Shown one piece after another: positions 43,400 through 54,680 of a stretch of 64,000 nt of DNA. This stretch comes from Heterobilharzia americana (lineage: Eukaryota; Platyhelminthes; Trematoda; Strigeidida; Schistosomatidae): the NCBI GenBank assembly GCA_944470555.2, contig OX104127.1, positions 49,280,934 to 49,344,933 of the forward strand, written 5' to 3'. Positions within the stretch are counted from its first letter, which is position 1. Each line of letters starts with the position of its first letter. The notes beneath the pieces are model-generated. The model made no database searches. It had not been told where the DNA came from and saw nothing but the letters and a program-made list of their open reading frames with translations. A program made the translations under genes and the position numbers.

Positions 43400-43765
43400 G
43401 CTACTTACTATTCCAATGAACATGAACAAAGGCTATGGACATATACGCTTTCACGTATGGTGGTTTGTGAAATTCTCTCTCTCTCTCACCTAAAGTTTCA
43501 CAACCATATACTACAATAGAGTGAAATGCAGCGCAGTATACACTAGACCCTCAACAGGAAACGGAATATCATGGCGGCGACATAAATGGCGTAAGTTGGC
43601 AAAAGTCAATCAACCCTTCTTTTATCAACGCAGAGATTTCGTTGATCACTGATCTACTACGGCTGATCCAACTTCCCAGGTAAGTGGTTATCGCGCTCAA
43701 CCACTTCACTGTCTATTGTTAGTCGGAGTACTGTAACTCCTTCTTAGTGAGAGACATTGTCGTAA
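43400..43765 (-). mobile_element. LINE-A fragment (post-RT region)
   Basis: Minus translation: LGSWISRSRSVINEISALIK and, after a gap, IVVYGCETLGERERENF-like text. This corresponds to YLGSRIS...DEISARIQKA and YGCETW of LINE-A. The GAGAGAGAGA stretch within it is a small dinucleotide expansion. Confidence 0.55.
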
Positions 43766-44575
43766 GACCCGTCGATCGACGGAGAAAAATATCACTTTCA
43801 GGTTGAAATAGCTAGCGCCAGGGTTAGTAGTCGTGCCTGTAGCCCAGAACCTAGTTGAGGGTGAGTATCTGATCGAAACACTGACAATCAGGTCAATAAC
43901 CTGTGTGGTTTTCTCAGGTTTGCTGTTCCCAAATTTCACTTGGACGTCTTACAATTATAGGAACTAGAATCTCAGGCAATATACTGGTCATACTGACTGC
44001 CTTGTGGTTATCACGCACGCTTGAACAGGCAGCGGTTTGGTGTGCTCAACACACCTGCAAGCCAACTCAGTCAATAATGCCTCATAATTTTATCAAATGA
44101 TTTGCCCACTCGATAAATGGATGTCAATGCTAAGAATCAATCATCAAAAACACTCTGGCAAACACGCATTTTTCGTTATAATGTAGATCGATCAACAACA
44201 GTAGATCATGTCAGTAAGGTTAAGTGATTGAACAACTTCATATTGAGATATTTTTATCAGAGTTTTTTTTTTAAATGTAACCCAGTAATGATGCGACTGT
44301 TTATTTAGCAGGTTTTAAGTCAATTGCATGAAAGCTAATGATATTAACTGGCCACTCAAACACCTCCCTATAAGCAGATCATGACTGATAATGGAGATTC
44401 ACAAGTTGGATATAAAATATCCTAACCAATGAAATAAAATTATTACCTTCGAAAATTGATAGAGTCAGAGTATCAAGATAACTTTAAAAGTAACTCGTTC
44501 AATAAAAATTAGTAGAAAATAAACGAAAATAATATTTTCTGACTTATTCGTTCATCAAAAAAGATGAGACATTTA

Positions 44576-44578
<3 letters not shown>

Positions 44579-44635
<57 letters not shown>
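44579..44635. repeat. (TA)n microsatellite next to DNAJB11 exon 4 donor
   Basis: About 57 bases of TA lying only 18 bases downstream (minus sense) of the exon 4 splice donor. Confidence 0.95.
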
Positions 44636-44641
<6 letters not shown>

Positions 44642-44653
44642 CAAACTACTTAC

Positions 44654-44765
44654 TTGATGGCCATCTAAATGTGGAAATGTTATATGATATCCATTTAAGG
44701 CTTCAACCAAAGTTAAAGTGATATTGGTGTATAAGTCATCACCTCGTCGATGAAATGTTTTATGC
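44654..44765 (-). CDS. DNAJB11: DNAJB11 (ERdj3), exon 4
   Basis: A 112-base exon found by splicing logic. Acceptor AATTTTTAG, then (with AA carried from exon 3) KHKTFHRRGDDLYTNITLTL, VEALNGYHITFPHLDGHQ, donor GTAAGT. F.RRGDDLYTN.T..LVEAL.G is the standard type II J-protein substrate-binding domain motif and matches ERdj3. Confidence 0.95.
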
Positions 44766-45144
44766 CTAAAAATTAATAAGACAGTACACGATGTTTAAAT
44801 GACAATGAAAGTGAATCAGTGTATTACATTTAAGTAGTGTTTGTTATTATTGTACGCTGGGATATCATCTTAGAACTCTTAACAAAGGTGTAATGGAGTG
44901 AGATGTCGTACTTCATAATAGAACAAAGAATAAAAATGAACAGAAACATTAAGACATTCAAAAAAAATAAAACAAGCACATTAGAGAGGATAAAATAAGT
45001 AAATGAAGATGAAAAATGCAATAAGGAGAACATTTTCAAGACAAGACAATGACGTCACCATAATAAACATTTCAATTTCTGATACATAAAAGTTGAACAA
45101 ATGAGACTTGATACTGAGTGATGATTGAAGACGAAATGAGAATT

Positions 45145-45350
45145 TGGACCGCGGTGGGATTCTTACCAGTAACCACCGGGTTTCCGGCCCGGTACTCTAC
45201 CAACTGAGCTAGGAAGCCCGACTGCTGACCAGATTTTTATTTCACTTCAGTCACCACGGGTTTTACCCAACTACCATATGAATTCGTGACGCGTTACTAC
45301 TGCTTGATTGTGCTCACACTGGCTACCCAGTCAGGACTTAGTCAAACTAG
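45145..45350 (-). mobile_element. F4 tRNA-like SINE
   Basis: Minus strand: leader (CGTCACGAATTCATATGG), GGGCTTCCTAGCTCAGTTGG (A-box), an anticodon-like hairpin CCGGG/CCCGG, then GGTTACTGGTAAGAATCCC (B-box mutated from TTCGAATCC). Same leader as at 30420-30560. Confidence 0.65.
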
Positions 45351-46439
45351 ATACTCGTTATACGAGGGAAGGTGAGGAATGTTTTTGAATGAGTTAAATC
45401 CGATGTAGATTTAATTAGAACTGACTACACTAGATAAAAGTGATAAACGGGTGAGATAAATTAGCATAGTAAGAGCAAATGTAGGAATAATGAAACCATA
45501 GATAATGTGAGTGATCATAAAATAAGGGTATGAAAATTGTAGAAAAGGATTAAGGATCACTAATTACCAGAGTAGCAATTTCTGTCGTTTTAAAACATAA
45601 TTCGAACCGAACTCATCCACTGTCAACGACTTTAACAATTCTAAATAGGCCTAAAGTCATTTTGCCTGCTAAATACCATGAAGGATTTCGATGTGTCGAC
45701 TTGGTGGCATGTAATCACCTAGATGATGCGCTACAGCATTGCTAAGTGAAGTAGAACCTCGTAGTCGCAAACTCTAGCGTACATGTTCGACAATCGTGGT
45801 AAATAACCATCTCTTTGTTTATTTTATGTACTTCCTGCCGCAAATACACGTAAGTTAATAAATGCCGTTCCAACTAAAGAGTTGGAAACTGGTCTATTTA
45901 TGACTATGTACTTGAACAGGACGTTTGATAGATGGGTAGATAGACAGCTTTTCCATATGACTGCGTAATCGGTTCGAATCACATCTAACATTATTTCACT
46001 CATTCGAAAGCATTCCTCGCCTTCCCTCATATAACGGGGATCTACATTAACTGAGTCTCCTTCATTTAACTTCCGTTTACTGTGAATTGAAATGTTCACT
46101 TCGATCTTAAAAACACTAACTAGCATCTTAAGACCCTTCTCATATCAATTATGTTAATATAGGTTACAGTGACTATTCACTTATTTATTCAGGTTGTATG
46201 AAGTTAGGAAAAAAGTAATTATATGAAGTGTTAGATGATGTCGTCATCTTATTCTCCAAATGTTCTTTTTCTTGCGTTGTCCAACTTCATCAAAGGGAGT
46301 GAATGTATGAAGATGAAAAAAATAAAATTTGTATTAATGACATCCATTTCCAACTATTTCATTTATAATTATCCAAAAATTGATTCCTAAGCAGGATGAT
46401 CAACTTGTAAATAACTTAAAAACTGTACGGTCCACGTTC

Positions 46440-46650
46440 ACATTTATCACTGCTAAGTAGTTTTTCCACTGTAGAGTCAACAGTTTCTCCGTTGGAAACT
46501 ACTAGTCAGCCAAGATTATCACAGGGTGCGATCTCTGAAACAAAAGTATCATGAACCAGCGAAATGTACTCCCTACAGAACAACTTGAGTGGTTACTAGA
46601 AACTTAAGTTGTCCAGTAGTATATTTCACTGATTAGTAGGACTTTTTAGT
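46440..46650. repeat. Dispersed repeat X, copy 2
   Basis: Collinear with 1320-1570 (GTAGTTTTTCCACTG, TCAACAG, GAAACTACTAGTCAGCCAAG, TTGTCCAGTAGTATATTTCAC). Confidence 0.5.
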
Positions 46651-46879
46651 GGAATAAAGCATTAGACTTAAATTGTCAATGAGTCGGTATAGTTGAATCA
46701 GGATCCCCGCCTAATCTTCAATTTATCTCCACAAATTATTTGTACCAGTAGACAGACTGAGACTCTCCTAATCATTTTTTATTATAGATGAGTTATAAGA
46801 TGGTAATCGAAACTAATGTGATGATGAATAGACATCTGTCATCATCTTATGGATGATACATGTAGAAATAATAGCAATG

Positions 46880-47095
46880 ATATATCTACTTGGTCTTGGC
46901 TAGGCAAGAGAATCCAAGACGCGCGTTTCGTACTATTCAGGACTCGTCAACTGGATGTATCTACACCTCAGTGAGAAGTGATGTTGTTACCACTGAGACT
47001 CGACCCTCGTACGCATTACTCCAAACGCCAGGGTGTTATCCACTAGGCCACTGAGGCACGACAGCCACCTCTTGTGCTACGGATATTAGTGTTGG
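46880..47095 (-). mobile_element. F1 hammerhead SINE, left arm of an inverted pair
   Basis: Minus strand: head (TGGCCTAGTGGATAACACCC, GAGTCTCAGTGG), ACATCCAG, TTGACGA (C3U), GTCC...GTAC, GAAAC, GCGC, GTC, TTGGATTC. The C3U change is in the invariant core. Head-to-head with the next element. Confidence 0.7.
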
Positions 47096-47120
47096 TGTAC
47101 TTGTAATTCTCCGTTTCAAT

Positions 47121-47320
47121 ACTAATACTCGTAGTACAAGAGGTGGCACGATGCCTCATTGGCCAAGTGGATAACGCCTTGGCGTTTGAAGCGATGAGTA
47201 CGAGGTTCGAGTCTCAGTCGGAACAACATCACTCCTCACTGAGGTTCAGGTACATCAAGCTGACGAGTCCCAAGTGGGACAAAACGTGCGTCCTGGATTC
47301 TTCTGTTAGCCACTACCAAG
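47121..47320 (+). mobile_element. F1 hammerhead SINE, right arm of an inverted pair
   Basis: Plus strand: GCCTCATTGGCCAAGTGGAT (A-box), GCGTTTGAAGCGATGAGTAC, GAGGTTCGAGTCTCAGTCGG (B-box), then ACATCAAG, CTGACGA, a perfect helix II GTCCC AAGT GGGAC, AAAAC (G12A), GTGC, GTC, CTGGATTC. The head is the best tRNA-like promoter of any F1 copy here; the G12A change should inactivate the ribozyme. Confidence 0.75.
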
Positions 47321-48059
47321 TAAACTACCGCAATGATATGTTATGTAATATACATATCCTCCTTTCAAAAAAAACACCAATAAGCACAGAAGTGCGGATA
47401 TTCGCCAAATTCTACTCTAAAGATTTTACTTTCAGAAAGTACTGACGAACTATAATTTTAAAAAGACTTTCTTAAACATCCTTAGAAATGCATGAACCGC
47501 CTAAAATATAAATCGAAACATATCGTAAGGGAGGTCTATTTACAAAATTTGAATTTGTTTTCTTTTAACGGTACAGAAGAACCTGTCTTTAGGAGTGATG
47601 ATATAATGAAGAATATATGCTTCGAGGAATCCGATTAAGCTCATAATAAAGTATATACAAGTTGGATATCCTGAGAATCTAGTTAGGGAAACAATGAAGA
47701 TCAGCATGAAATCAGTAGTTTCCACCATTAAAGACACTTTCTCATTAATAAATGCATACTTTAAAGACATTCCTGCTTACATTTTGACAAAACTGATTCC
47801 AAAAATAGTTGGGAAAACTTTTTTCATACAGACAAGATGAATAGCTTCCATAATCCAATGTATCTCATTGAAATCTCACTGATATATTTTGGAGTCAGTT
47901 GCATAGAATCCACTTTCGACAAGGCATTTTCTGGTATACTTAATCCAAGATGAATTCTAGACAGTAACAAAATTGACTTACTGACACTTGAAAGCTAGGC
48001 AAATGAATATCTACGCGCACATTGATGTAATAGACTTGTTGGTCTAGGCATTCGATTTT

Positions 48060-48770
48060 AAGCAAGTTACACGTTTTCCGAAAGATAGGTGATATTCTGA
48101 CGTGGTGATGAGTTTGAATATCACATGACCCAAAGAGCTATTCTAGTGGAAAATTTGTCACTATACCAGTAAGATCTGTTGGATAATGGTTAAACAAAAA
48201 GCAATTGTCGTTATAGTGCACATTTCTACGCTATCCGACGGCGAAGTCGTACTACTGGCTGGAGGAGCTGTAACAGCAGTAAGCTGTTTCCTTAAGATAA
48301 CCAGCAATGATATACTGATACTGCTTTCTCTTCCACTGTTAGCCAGTGCCCATCATTACTATACATAATTGAAAAACCTAGTAGGTTATTTTATTTGAGA
48401 TAAATTTCTCGTGAAATCTTTATCATATTATTCTGTAGTTGAGCTCCTCCCGGTTGATAGCTACTATCTTGAAATGGTTGTCGGACTTGCATGTTACAAT
48501 GATCCAAAGAGCTATGGTAGTGAAAAGCCTGCTTCCTTGAGGTCCTACCATACAAGGAACATCTATTGAATGGTGATTAAACAAAAAGCAATTACTGTTA
48601 TAGTATAGTATCCGTTATCGTATCTGACAGCGAAATTGCACTACTGGCTCGAGGAGCTGTGACAGCAGTAAGTTGTTTCCTTAAGATGACCAGCAATGAC
48701 ATACTGATACTGCCTTCCCTTTAGGAAGGAGGCTTATAAAGGTCAACCCTAAAGATAGAACATTACCCAC
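48060..48770 (+). repeat. Tandem duplicated 5' UTR units of LINE-A
   Basis: Unit 1 (about 48095-48340) and unit 2 (about 48465-48730) are collinear and diverged, about 370 bases apart. Shared words are CCAAAGAGCTAT, AAACAAAAAGCAATT, CTACTGGCT, GGAGCTGT, ACAGCAGTAAG and TTTCCTTAAGAT. A third unit lies at 8970-9180. They precede the rest of the 5' UTR (48780-49150) and the endonuclease. Confidence 0.6.
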
Positions 48771-49514
48771 TTCCCCGCGAGATGCCAATGCCGGCTATCT
48801 GAGTTAATAGTTGAATTCAAAACTAACAAGCCAAAATCTCAAACTTCCAAAAACGCCATTTCAGTGGCCTCAAGCAGATATCCCTTAAGCTCTATGGTCA
48901 CGCACTAGCTCTTCTCTTTCACACACCTTAAGCAGAACTAGCCCTCCCCGAGAAATGTCAACTACACTCACAACTATGTCGCTACTCAAGTTCCCTCACA
49001 TCACTATCCACTTTCCACACCCTTACTTTCTAATTTTATCTCATGGTTCTCAATCATAAATCCTACATCATATTTATTTCTTCGAGCTTTCCAGCTCTTG
49101 ATAACGACCTGAACTCATAGCATCTATGGCCTCCTGATACCACTCACCAAACTACACATTGGAGCTTTCAATGTTTGCACTCTACATCAAACCGGCGGAC
49201 AAGCTTCGTTGGCAAAAATATTCCAGCAATGCGAACTATGGGTGTGTCCTGTGTTTCTGAAACACATATAGAGGACCTAAATGCAGTTATTCACTTACCC
49301 TCACACGGTCAATATGGTGAATCGACAAATTCACCCTTTAAGTTTCTGCAGATTCGATGAACAGTTCTCTCAATCTTGCAGGTGTTGGCACGACATTGAG
49401 CACAAGGTTTTCTACTCGACTGGATTCCAGTCACCTATGCGCTGTTCGACTGAACGGCACAGTGAGGACTAAAAAGAATAGTGAAACTCGCTGTTGTCTC
49501 TTTGCAATCTCCAC

Positions 49515-49560
<46 letters not shown>

Positions 49561-51990
49561 ACTGCAGTTCAAGTGAAGTAAAGGATGAGTTCTATCGAAA
49601 ACTGTCTAGCCTCCTACTGAAAGTGAAGTGTTCACACGTGGTGGTTGTAGCAGATGATTTCAATGCACAAGTGGGTAGGGTGAGTCAGACAGAAAGGCAC
49701 TTGGGTGACACTTTCAGGATCACAGCTGAACGAACCGATAATGGTGATCACCTTCCAAAACTGTTTGTTTAGACAACCATTCATTTCTGGTCAACACGAA
49801 GAGAGACATTGTCTGACATGACATCCAAATAGCTCAACTCAGCGGTGGACATCGATAGACCACATTGTCGTCAGCCAACGGGTCGGTGGAAGACTGCTGC
49901 TCCCCCTGGAGCACGTGTTTGGACAGCAACTATGTGTCGCTTCGAGCACATGTTTGTCTGTGCCAAAATGGACATAGAAAAACTGAATCAACGAGACCGT
50001 TGCGAGTGCAGCTCAACAATGAGAGCACTATGTCTGCCTCCAGTGAGAAACTGGAAAGAAGCCATCTCCAGTCTGATGTAGAAAAAGCGTAGCCGACTCT
50101 CATAGAGTGGTTAGAAGGGTCAGTGGACTTCACCAGCTTCTTCTTAACTAATGAATGCACGCGAAGGTATCACTTCAGGTTCAGAGCACGTTGAGGAGCT
50201 GAAGAAACTCAAGTGTAGACTGACAAAAAGTCTACGCAATGACCGCGAACAGTGGTGGGAAGTGATGGTCAAGATGGAAAAGACGGTGTGAACAGGCAGC
50301 AGTAGACAGCTCTTTAGACTTGTCAAAGGAACTGGGACAGAAGTGTCAATGTTTAGTGATACTGTGGTGGAGAAGGATGAGTCTGATTGACTTTCAGGTG
50401 AGATGATTAGAACGATGAGTGGAGTACCCAAGGAACAGTTCAACTGGTCTCCAGCTACTATTGCGTTGCTCGCTATCCGGTCGGATCTTGAATGGAATAT
50501 TGAAATGTGACTCCTAACATTGACAGAAATCGAAAAAGCTGTAAATAATCTGGAACAGCGAGGAAGGACAGCAGAGTCAGATGGACTTGTACTGGAGGTA
50601 TTTTAAGGTGGTAGGGAATTGATGATCAAGTTAACTGAAGTGTGGTCACTAGTGTTTGTGGGTCAGATATGATCACACCTGACTGGTCTCAATCACTCAT
50701 TGACTCAGTCTTCAAGAAAGGCGAGAAGTTCTCTTGTGACAATCACAGAGGAATCAGAATGGCGAACATAGTCTGAGATTCTAGGTTCCATAATTAAATT
50801 AACATATGGTTGAGTGGATCTCGAGAAAACCAGGAAGTTTTCAGATATCGTTGTGGATGTATCAACCAGATATTAACACTCTGCAAAGTTCTGGAACACA
50901 GGTACACATACCGATGAACGACACTGGCTGTATTTCTCAGCCTGAATGCGGCATTCGACTCCATTGATGGAGAGGTCTTATGACTGTATCTCTCACTAAG
51001 AGGAATAAATGCATCACTGTTGAGGGCTCCGTACTCGAACACCCATGGGCGTGTTAGAGCCAATGGCGAGTTGTCAGGTGAGCTGTGTATCTCGAGTGGT
51101 GTCCGTCGAGGATGCCCAATCTCCATTCCCACTCACTTTTGTCGTAGACGTTCTTATAGAGGTCTCCCTATCGTTATCTGAATTCAAAGAAATTGATCTA
51201 GTCACAGGAGAATCCTTGGAAGATTTAGAACATAAAGATGGCATAGTCCTATTAGGTTGAGAATGTTGACAGGATGTAAAGTTTTTAAGATGCATTGAGT
51301 GGCAACTTTTAGAATGTTTGGGATGCGGTCCTCGCAACCCAAATGCAAACTGTTGCTCTAGAACTGGTCTTCAACGGTGCTCTGGCCAACAATAGAGAGT
51401 GAAGTGTTTGAGTGCGTTGAACACTTCACTTACCTGGGAAGTCGGATCAGCCACGGTGGGCCAATGGCTGACGAAATCTCTGCACGAATACAAAAGGCTC
51501 GACTGGATTTCGCCAACTTACGCTATCTGTGGTACCACTGAAATATCCAATTGTCGACTAAGGGGCTAGTGTACCCCCTATAGTTTGCTATGGTTTACTG
51601 TATTGATGTGAAACATGGCCATTAAAGGTGGAGGATATAAGAAGGCTTTTGATGTTTGACCACCAATGCCTTCGTAGCAAAGTCCGTGTGTCGTTGTGTC
51701 ACTACGTCAGTAACGCGGAAGTCGGATGTAGTCTTTGGAAAGAAAAGGCAGTCGACAGTTGAGATTGTGAATCTTTATTGGTTGAGATGCCTGGGACAAG
51801 TGTGTCCCAATGTGCTTCGTCGTACAATATTGGCTGAATTAGGTTGAGGTTGGAAAAAGGTTACGGGCGGTGAGACTAATACACAGCATCTATCCACTCA
51901 TTCCTTGCATGCTGCTGTGATGTTTGAAGACTTGAACCGGTGCACTTCTTTGCAAAGTTCTACACTGATTTTGTCTGTCTGTTTGCATAT
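48771..51990 (+). mobile_element. LINE-A, longest copy (5' UTR, endonuclease, RT, tail)
   Basis: 5' UTR to about 49160; endonuclease 49160-49870 in broken frames (VCTLHQTGGQASL-like start, VKDEFYRKLSSLL, VVVVADDFNAQVGRVSQTER). A linker with many stops runs to 50500. The RT follows at 50500-51260 (ITEESEWRT-like, ENQEVFRYRCGC-like, VSVEDAQSPFPLTFVVDVLI), ending in LEHKDGIVLLG where LEYADDIVLLG is expected, so the catalytic Asp pair is gone. Tail 51360-51900 (HFTYLGSRISHGGPMADEIS, KARLDFANLRYLW). 3' terminus at about 51985. It is dead but gives the family's full layout of about 3.5-4 kb. Confidence 0.8.
49517..49558. repeat. (CA)n microsatellite inside LINE-A endonuclease
   Basis: About 21 CA units sit between ISTY and TDCSS. 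The same position in the copy at about 37690 reads SAYAATDCSS, so the tract expanded within coding sequence after the copy died or on insertion. Confidence 0.9.
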
Positions 51991-52425
51991 TTTTAACACT
52001 AACTCAGTTATAAAAGTTGGTGAAACTTTAGCAGAAATACTTATTCAATCAGTAATTTGAAAAAAGTATGTCTGAAGTGCACTGAAACCGTGAAAGCAAA
52101 GAAGTAGATCCTACAAAATAGATCCAATGATTATTTAAACTCATGGTTCAACAAAATAAGATTTGCTTCTTAGTATAATCACAGAAATAACCACATGAAG
52201 CGAAATTTGGACAGTTATATCGACATAGATTTTTCTCAAGTTATGTCGACCAAATGCCAAATATTCCGATAAACGAAAAAATATTTCGGTTTTCGCTGCT
52301 GACAGCTATTACCCATCTGACGAAAACACTTTAATATGAAAATGAAAAAGTTCTCTGCTAAACAAGCTATTAACATATATGTACAAGTTATAATACCCAA
52401 AATTAATTAAAAAACACTTTCATAC
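51991..52425. other. Intronic sequence, nothing recognised
   Basis: AT-rich end of DNAJB11 intron 3 (5' side in gene sense). No repeat assigned. Confidence 0.4.
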
Positions 52426-52566
52426 TTTTGTTGTTGAATACGAAATTTTAAATCACCATAATCACCGTCTGGATGGGGTTCACCCTCACCTAAAAATGGA
52501 TAGATATAACCATCTCTCATTCCAGGTTCGATTTCCACATCAAGACTTCGATCTTCAGAGGTAAAC
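52426..52566 (-). CDS. DNAJB11: DNAJB11 (ERdj3), exon 3
   Basis: A 141-base exon. Acceptor TTCATTAG, one base completing Gln, then [46 protein letters not shown] and AA, donor [32 protein letters not shown] is the conserved core of the first substrate-binding domain. Phases 1 and 2 match the neighbouring exons exactly. Confidence 0.96.
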
Positions 52567-52936
52567 CTAATGAAAAAATAAATGCATCATGCATGAAACA
52601 AAAAACTTTACTGTGCCTGATTTACAATAGCACTTCATGTTAAAGGATAATAAGGGTACAGATGTGTGTTAAAAGAATAAATAAGACCCTTAATCTCTAG
52701 TAAAATACGACGGCAGGTAACTGCACATCCCACCCGTAAGGCAGCTTATTTACATACACTATTAATTAAGACATCCTAAAAGGGTTAGGTAATATGTTCA
52801 TGCGTAAAATTTGATGTATGGTGAGATTAATATAAAGGAAAAGACACCTAAAGCTTTAACATGTGAAATATATCATACAGTATGTTTCATTAAAATGAAT
52901 TCACTTCAAGCAAAATGATGCCCCAGAGAATCTTAC
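52567..52936 (-). other. DNAJB11 intron 2
   Basis: 370 bases; donor GTAAGA (52936-52931), acceptor TTCATTAG. No repeats seen. It is the only short intron in the gene. Confidence 0.7.
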
Positions 52937-53268
52937 TGAATGTTTGGACAGTCACTGCAGACTTGTTCTTGATGCATTTGAAAACGACCGGGACCCAAGA
53001 CGGTAGTACGTAACTCCATACGACAGTTGCATTTACGAGTTCCGGGTGCAGGAGTTTTGACTAGTTTACGTCTGGTCACCTCAAAAGAACTTCCCATGTA
53101 AAGTTCTTCAAGAGTAACCCATAAGTCCATTACAACATCGCCACCACGCGGTTCTTCAGTTGGAGGTTGTGCAAAACCAAACGGATTGAATTCATGTTCT
53201 CCTTGGTTTTTTAAACCCTCCTCACCGTATCGATCGTAAGTCTTGCGTTTGTCGTCCTTACTGAGGAC
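52937..53268 (-). CDS. DNAJB11: DNAJB11 (ERdj3), exon 2
   Basis: Acceptor CTTTATTTAG, phase 0, 332 bases. It reads [20 protein letters not shown] (helix IV of the J domain), a short Gly/Phe-poor linker ([16 protein letters not shown]), then [40 protein letters not shown] and [28 protein letters not shown]. The CNCR...CSDCPN cysteines are the ERdj3-specific disulphide region rather than the four-CXXC zinc module of DNAJA proteins. This fixes the assignment to DNAJB11. Confidence 0.97.
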
Positions 53269-54079
53269 CTAAATAAAGAAAATGGCCCATCAGTATGGAA
53301 TTTATGTCCAAAAAACAATTATGAAATTTTGATCTTGAAAAAGCAGAGCATTTAAAATCGATTTCAAAACTATAAGTAACAGGTGCTTCGTAGACAGTAT
53401 AACTGAAATTGAAATTGTAATGAACCAAAAACTAGAGAGTTTTATTAGTTGACAGCAGTACATAACTGCAGTTCATCAAAAGAGAAACAATGCATAAGGC
53501 ATTCATGAACTGATGCAGAGTTCAACAGCACGTACAATGACATCTGATGACGTCACCAGACATCACTCTTGACCTAACTTATATTGTCATTAGTGGTGGC
53601 ACAACTGTTCGCTGATTGCTCTTCTGACCCGTATTCTTAAGGAAATAAAAATCGTACTTCTCCCCAGGTATGTCTAAAATTACTTCCAATCAGATCTACG
53701 TTAGTGTTATAGACTTTACACAACAGATGTAGCCCGTAGCCTAGTGCATAGATATGTACAATGTTTTGAGTTACACCAAACTTTTTTATCTTAAATTTGA
53801 TTTCAAGGCATAATCACACAAACTAATGGAACAAGGATAGTTAACAATAAAAGTCAAAAATTTTTTAAGCTCTAAGTGTCATTTTTAGATTTAATTATGA
53901 TGTGCAGTAGACCTTAACAGACTGATATAAACAGTGTAAGATCTGGTTCAATATTCTAAGAATTCAACAACACGAAAGATTAAAAATATGATACTAGTAG
54001 TTGCGAAACGCCGTATCGCAAAACGAAAAAGAAATAAGGTGAATAATGGTACATGACGTTACACTACATTACGTGGATG

Positions 54080-54290
54080 CATTCACACTATCGCAAACAC
54101 CTGGAGTCTTAAACAATCTATTCGATGGTCTTCCGGAACCAAAAGGTTAAGTCTACATCTCCCAACACAGCTCAGACTAACGCGTGTAAGGTTCAGGGAT
54201 ACATGTCGTCTTAGATGTAAGATGGGATCAGACATCCTAATGTAATGATAGGTTGCTCGTTGGAAGTACAAAATGACAAGCATTCAATGT
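54080..54290 (-). mobile_element. LINE-A tail relic
   Basis: Minus frame: NLTRVSLSCVGRCRLNLLVP followed by EDHRIDCL, which parallels the LTSGLSHVGRCRLLGWGPRD-like tail of LINE-A. Short and decayed. Confidence 0.4.
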
Positions 54291-54439
54291 TTTACAGTAA
54301 ATATGACTAAGCTGCTGTACTTCACAACACAATATCTCTGGTCATCAACTAACTCAAACAGGCGTACACAAAAACTTATGAGTCCACTAGAAGAATCAGA
54401 TATCACCTAGATTATCATAAGTAAAAGAGACTAACGAAG

Positions 54440-54680
54440 CACTTCAACCGATATTGTGCATATTCAGCAACTGGGGCCATTTGGAAATGTGTTACGTTCA
54501 TAGAGAAACAGCTTACCTTGACGAGCCATGTTACCCGAAATAAAGCTAATTTGGAAGGAAGTTAAGGGTAGTCAAACAAGTCAACTAAGTCTCTTTCAGT
54601 CTGGACTTTATGGAGGAGATAAAAGTTGTGACTCCAGGGTTCTCGAAAACGCTTCAGACTTTGTGAATTTGTGGTTAGTT
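54440..54680 (+). mobile_element. LINE-A tail relic
   Basis: Nucleotide text TGGGGCCATTTGGAAATGTG, CAGCTTACCTTGACGAGCCA, GGAAGGAAGTTAAGGGTAGT follows the order of the LINE-A tail (LKWFGNVL, LPRRA, WKEV.GS) as seen at 3000-3200 and 41080-41220. Very decayed. Confidence 0.4.

Larger units (their letters stand above)
44766..52425 (-). other. DNAJB11 intron 3
   Basis: 7,660 bases between donor GTATGA (52425) and acceptor AATTTTTAG (44766-44767). It is the largest intron seen and holds an F4 SINE, repeat X, the F1 inverted pair and the longest LINE-A copy. 45360-46440 and 47330-48060 are unassigned. Confidence 0.7.
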
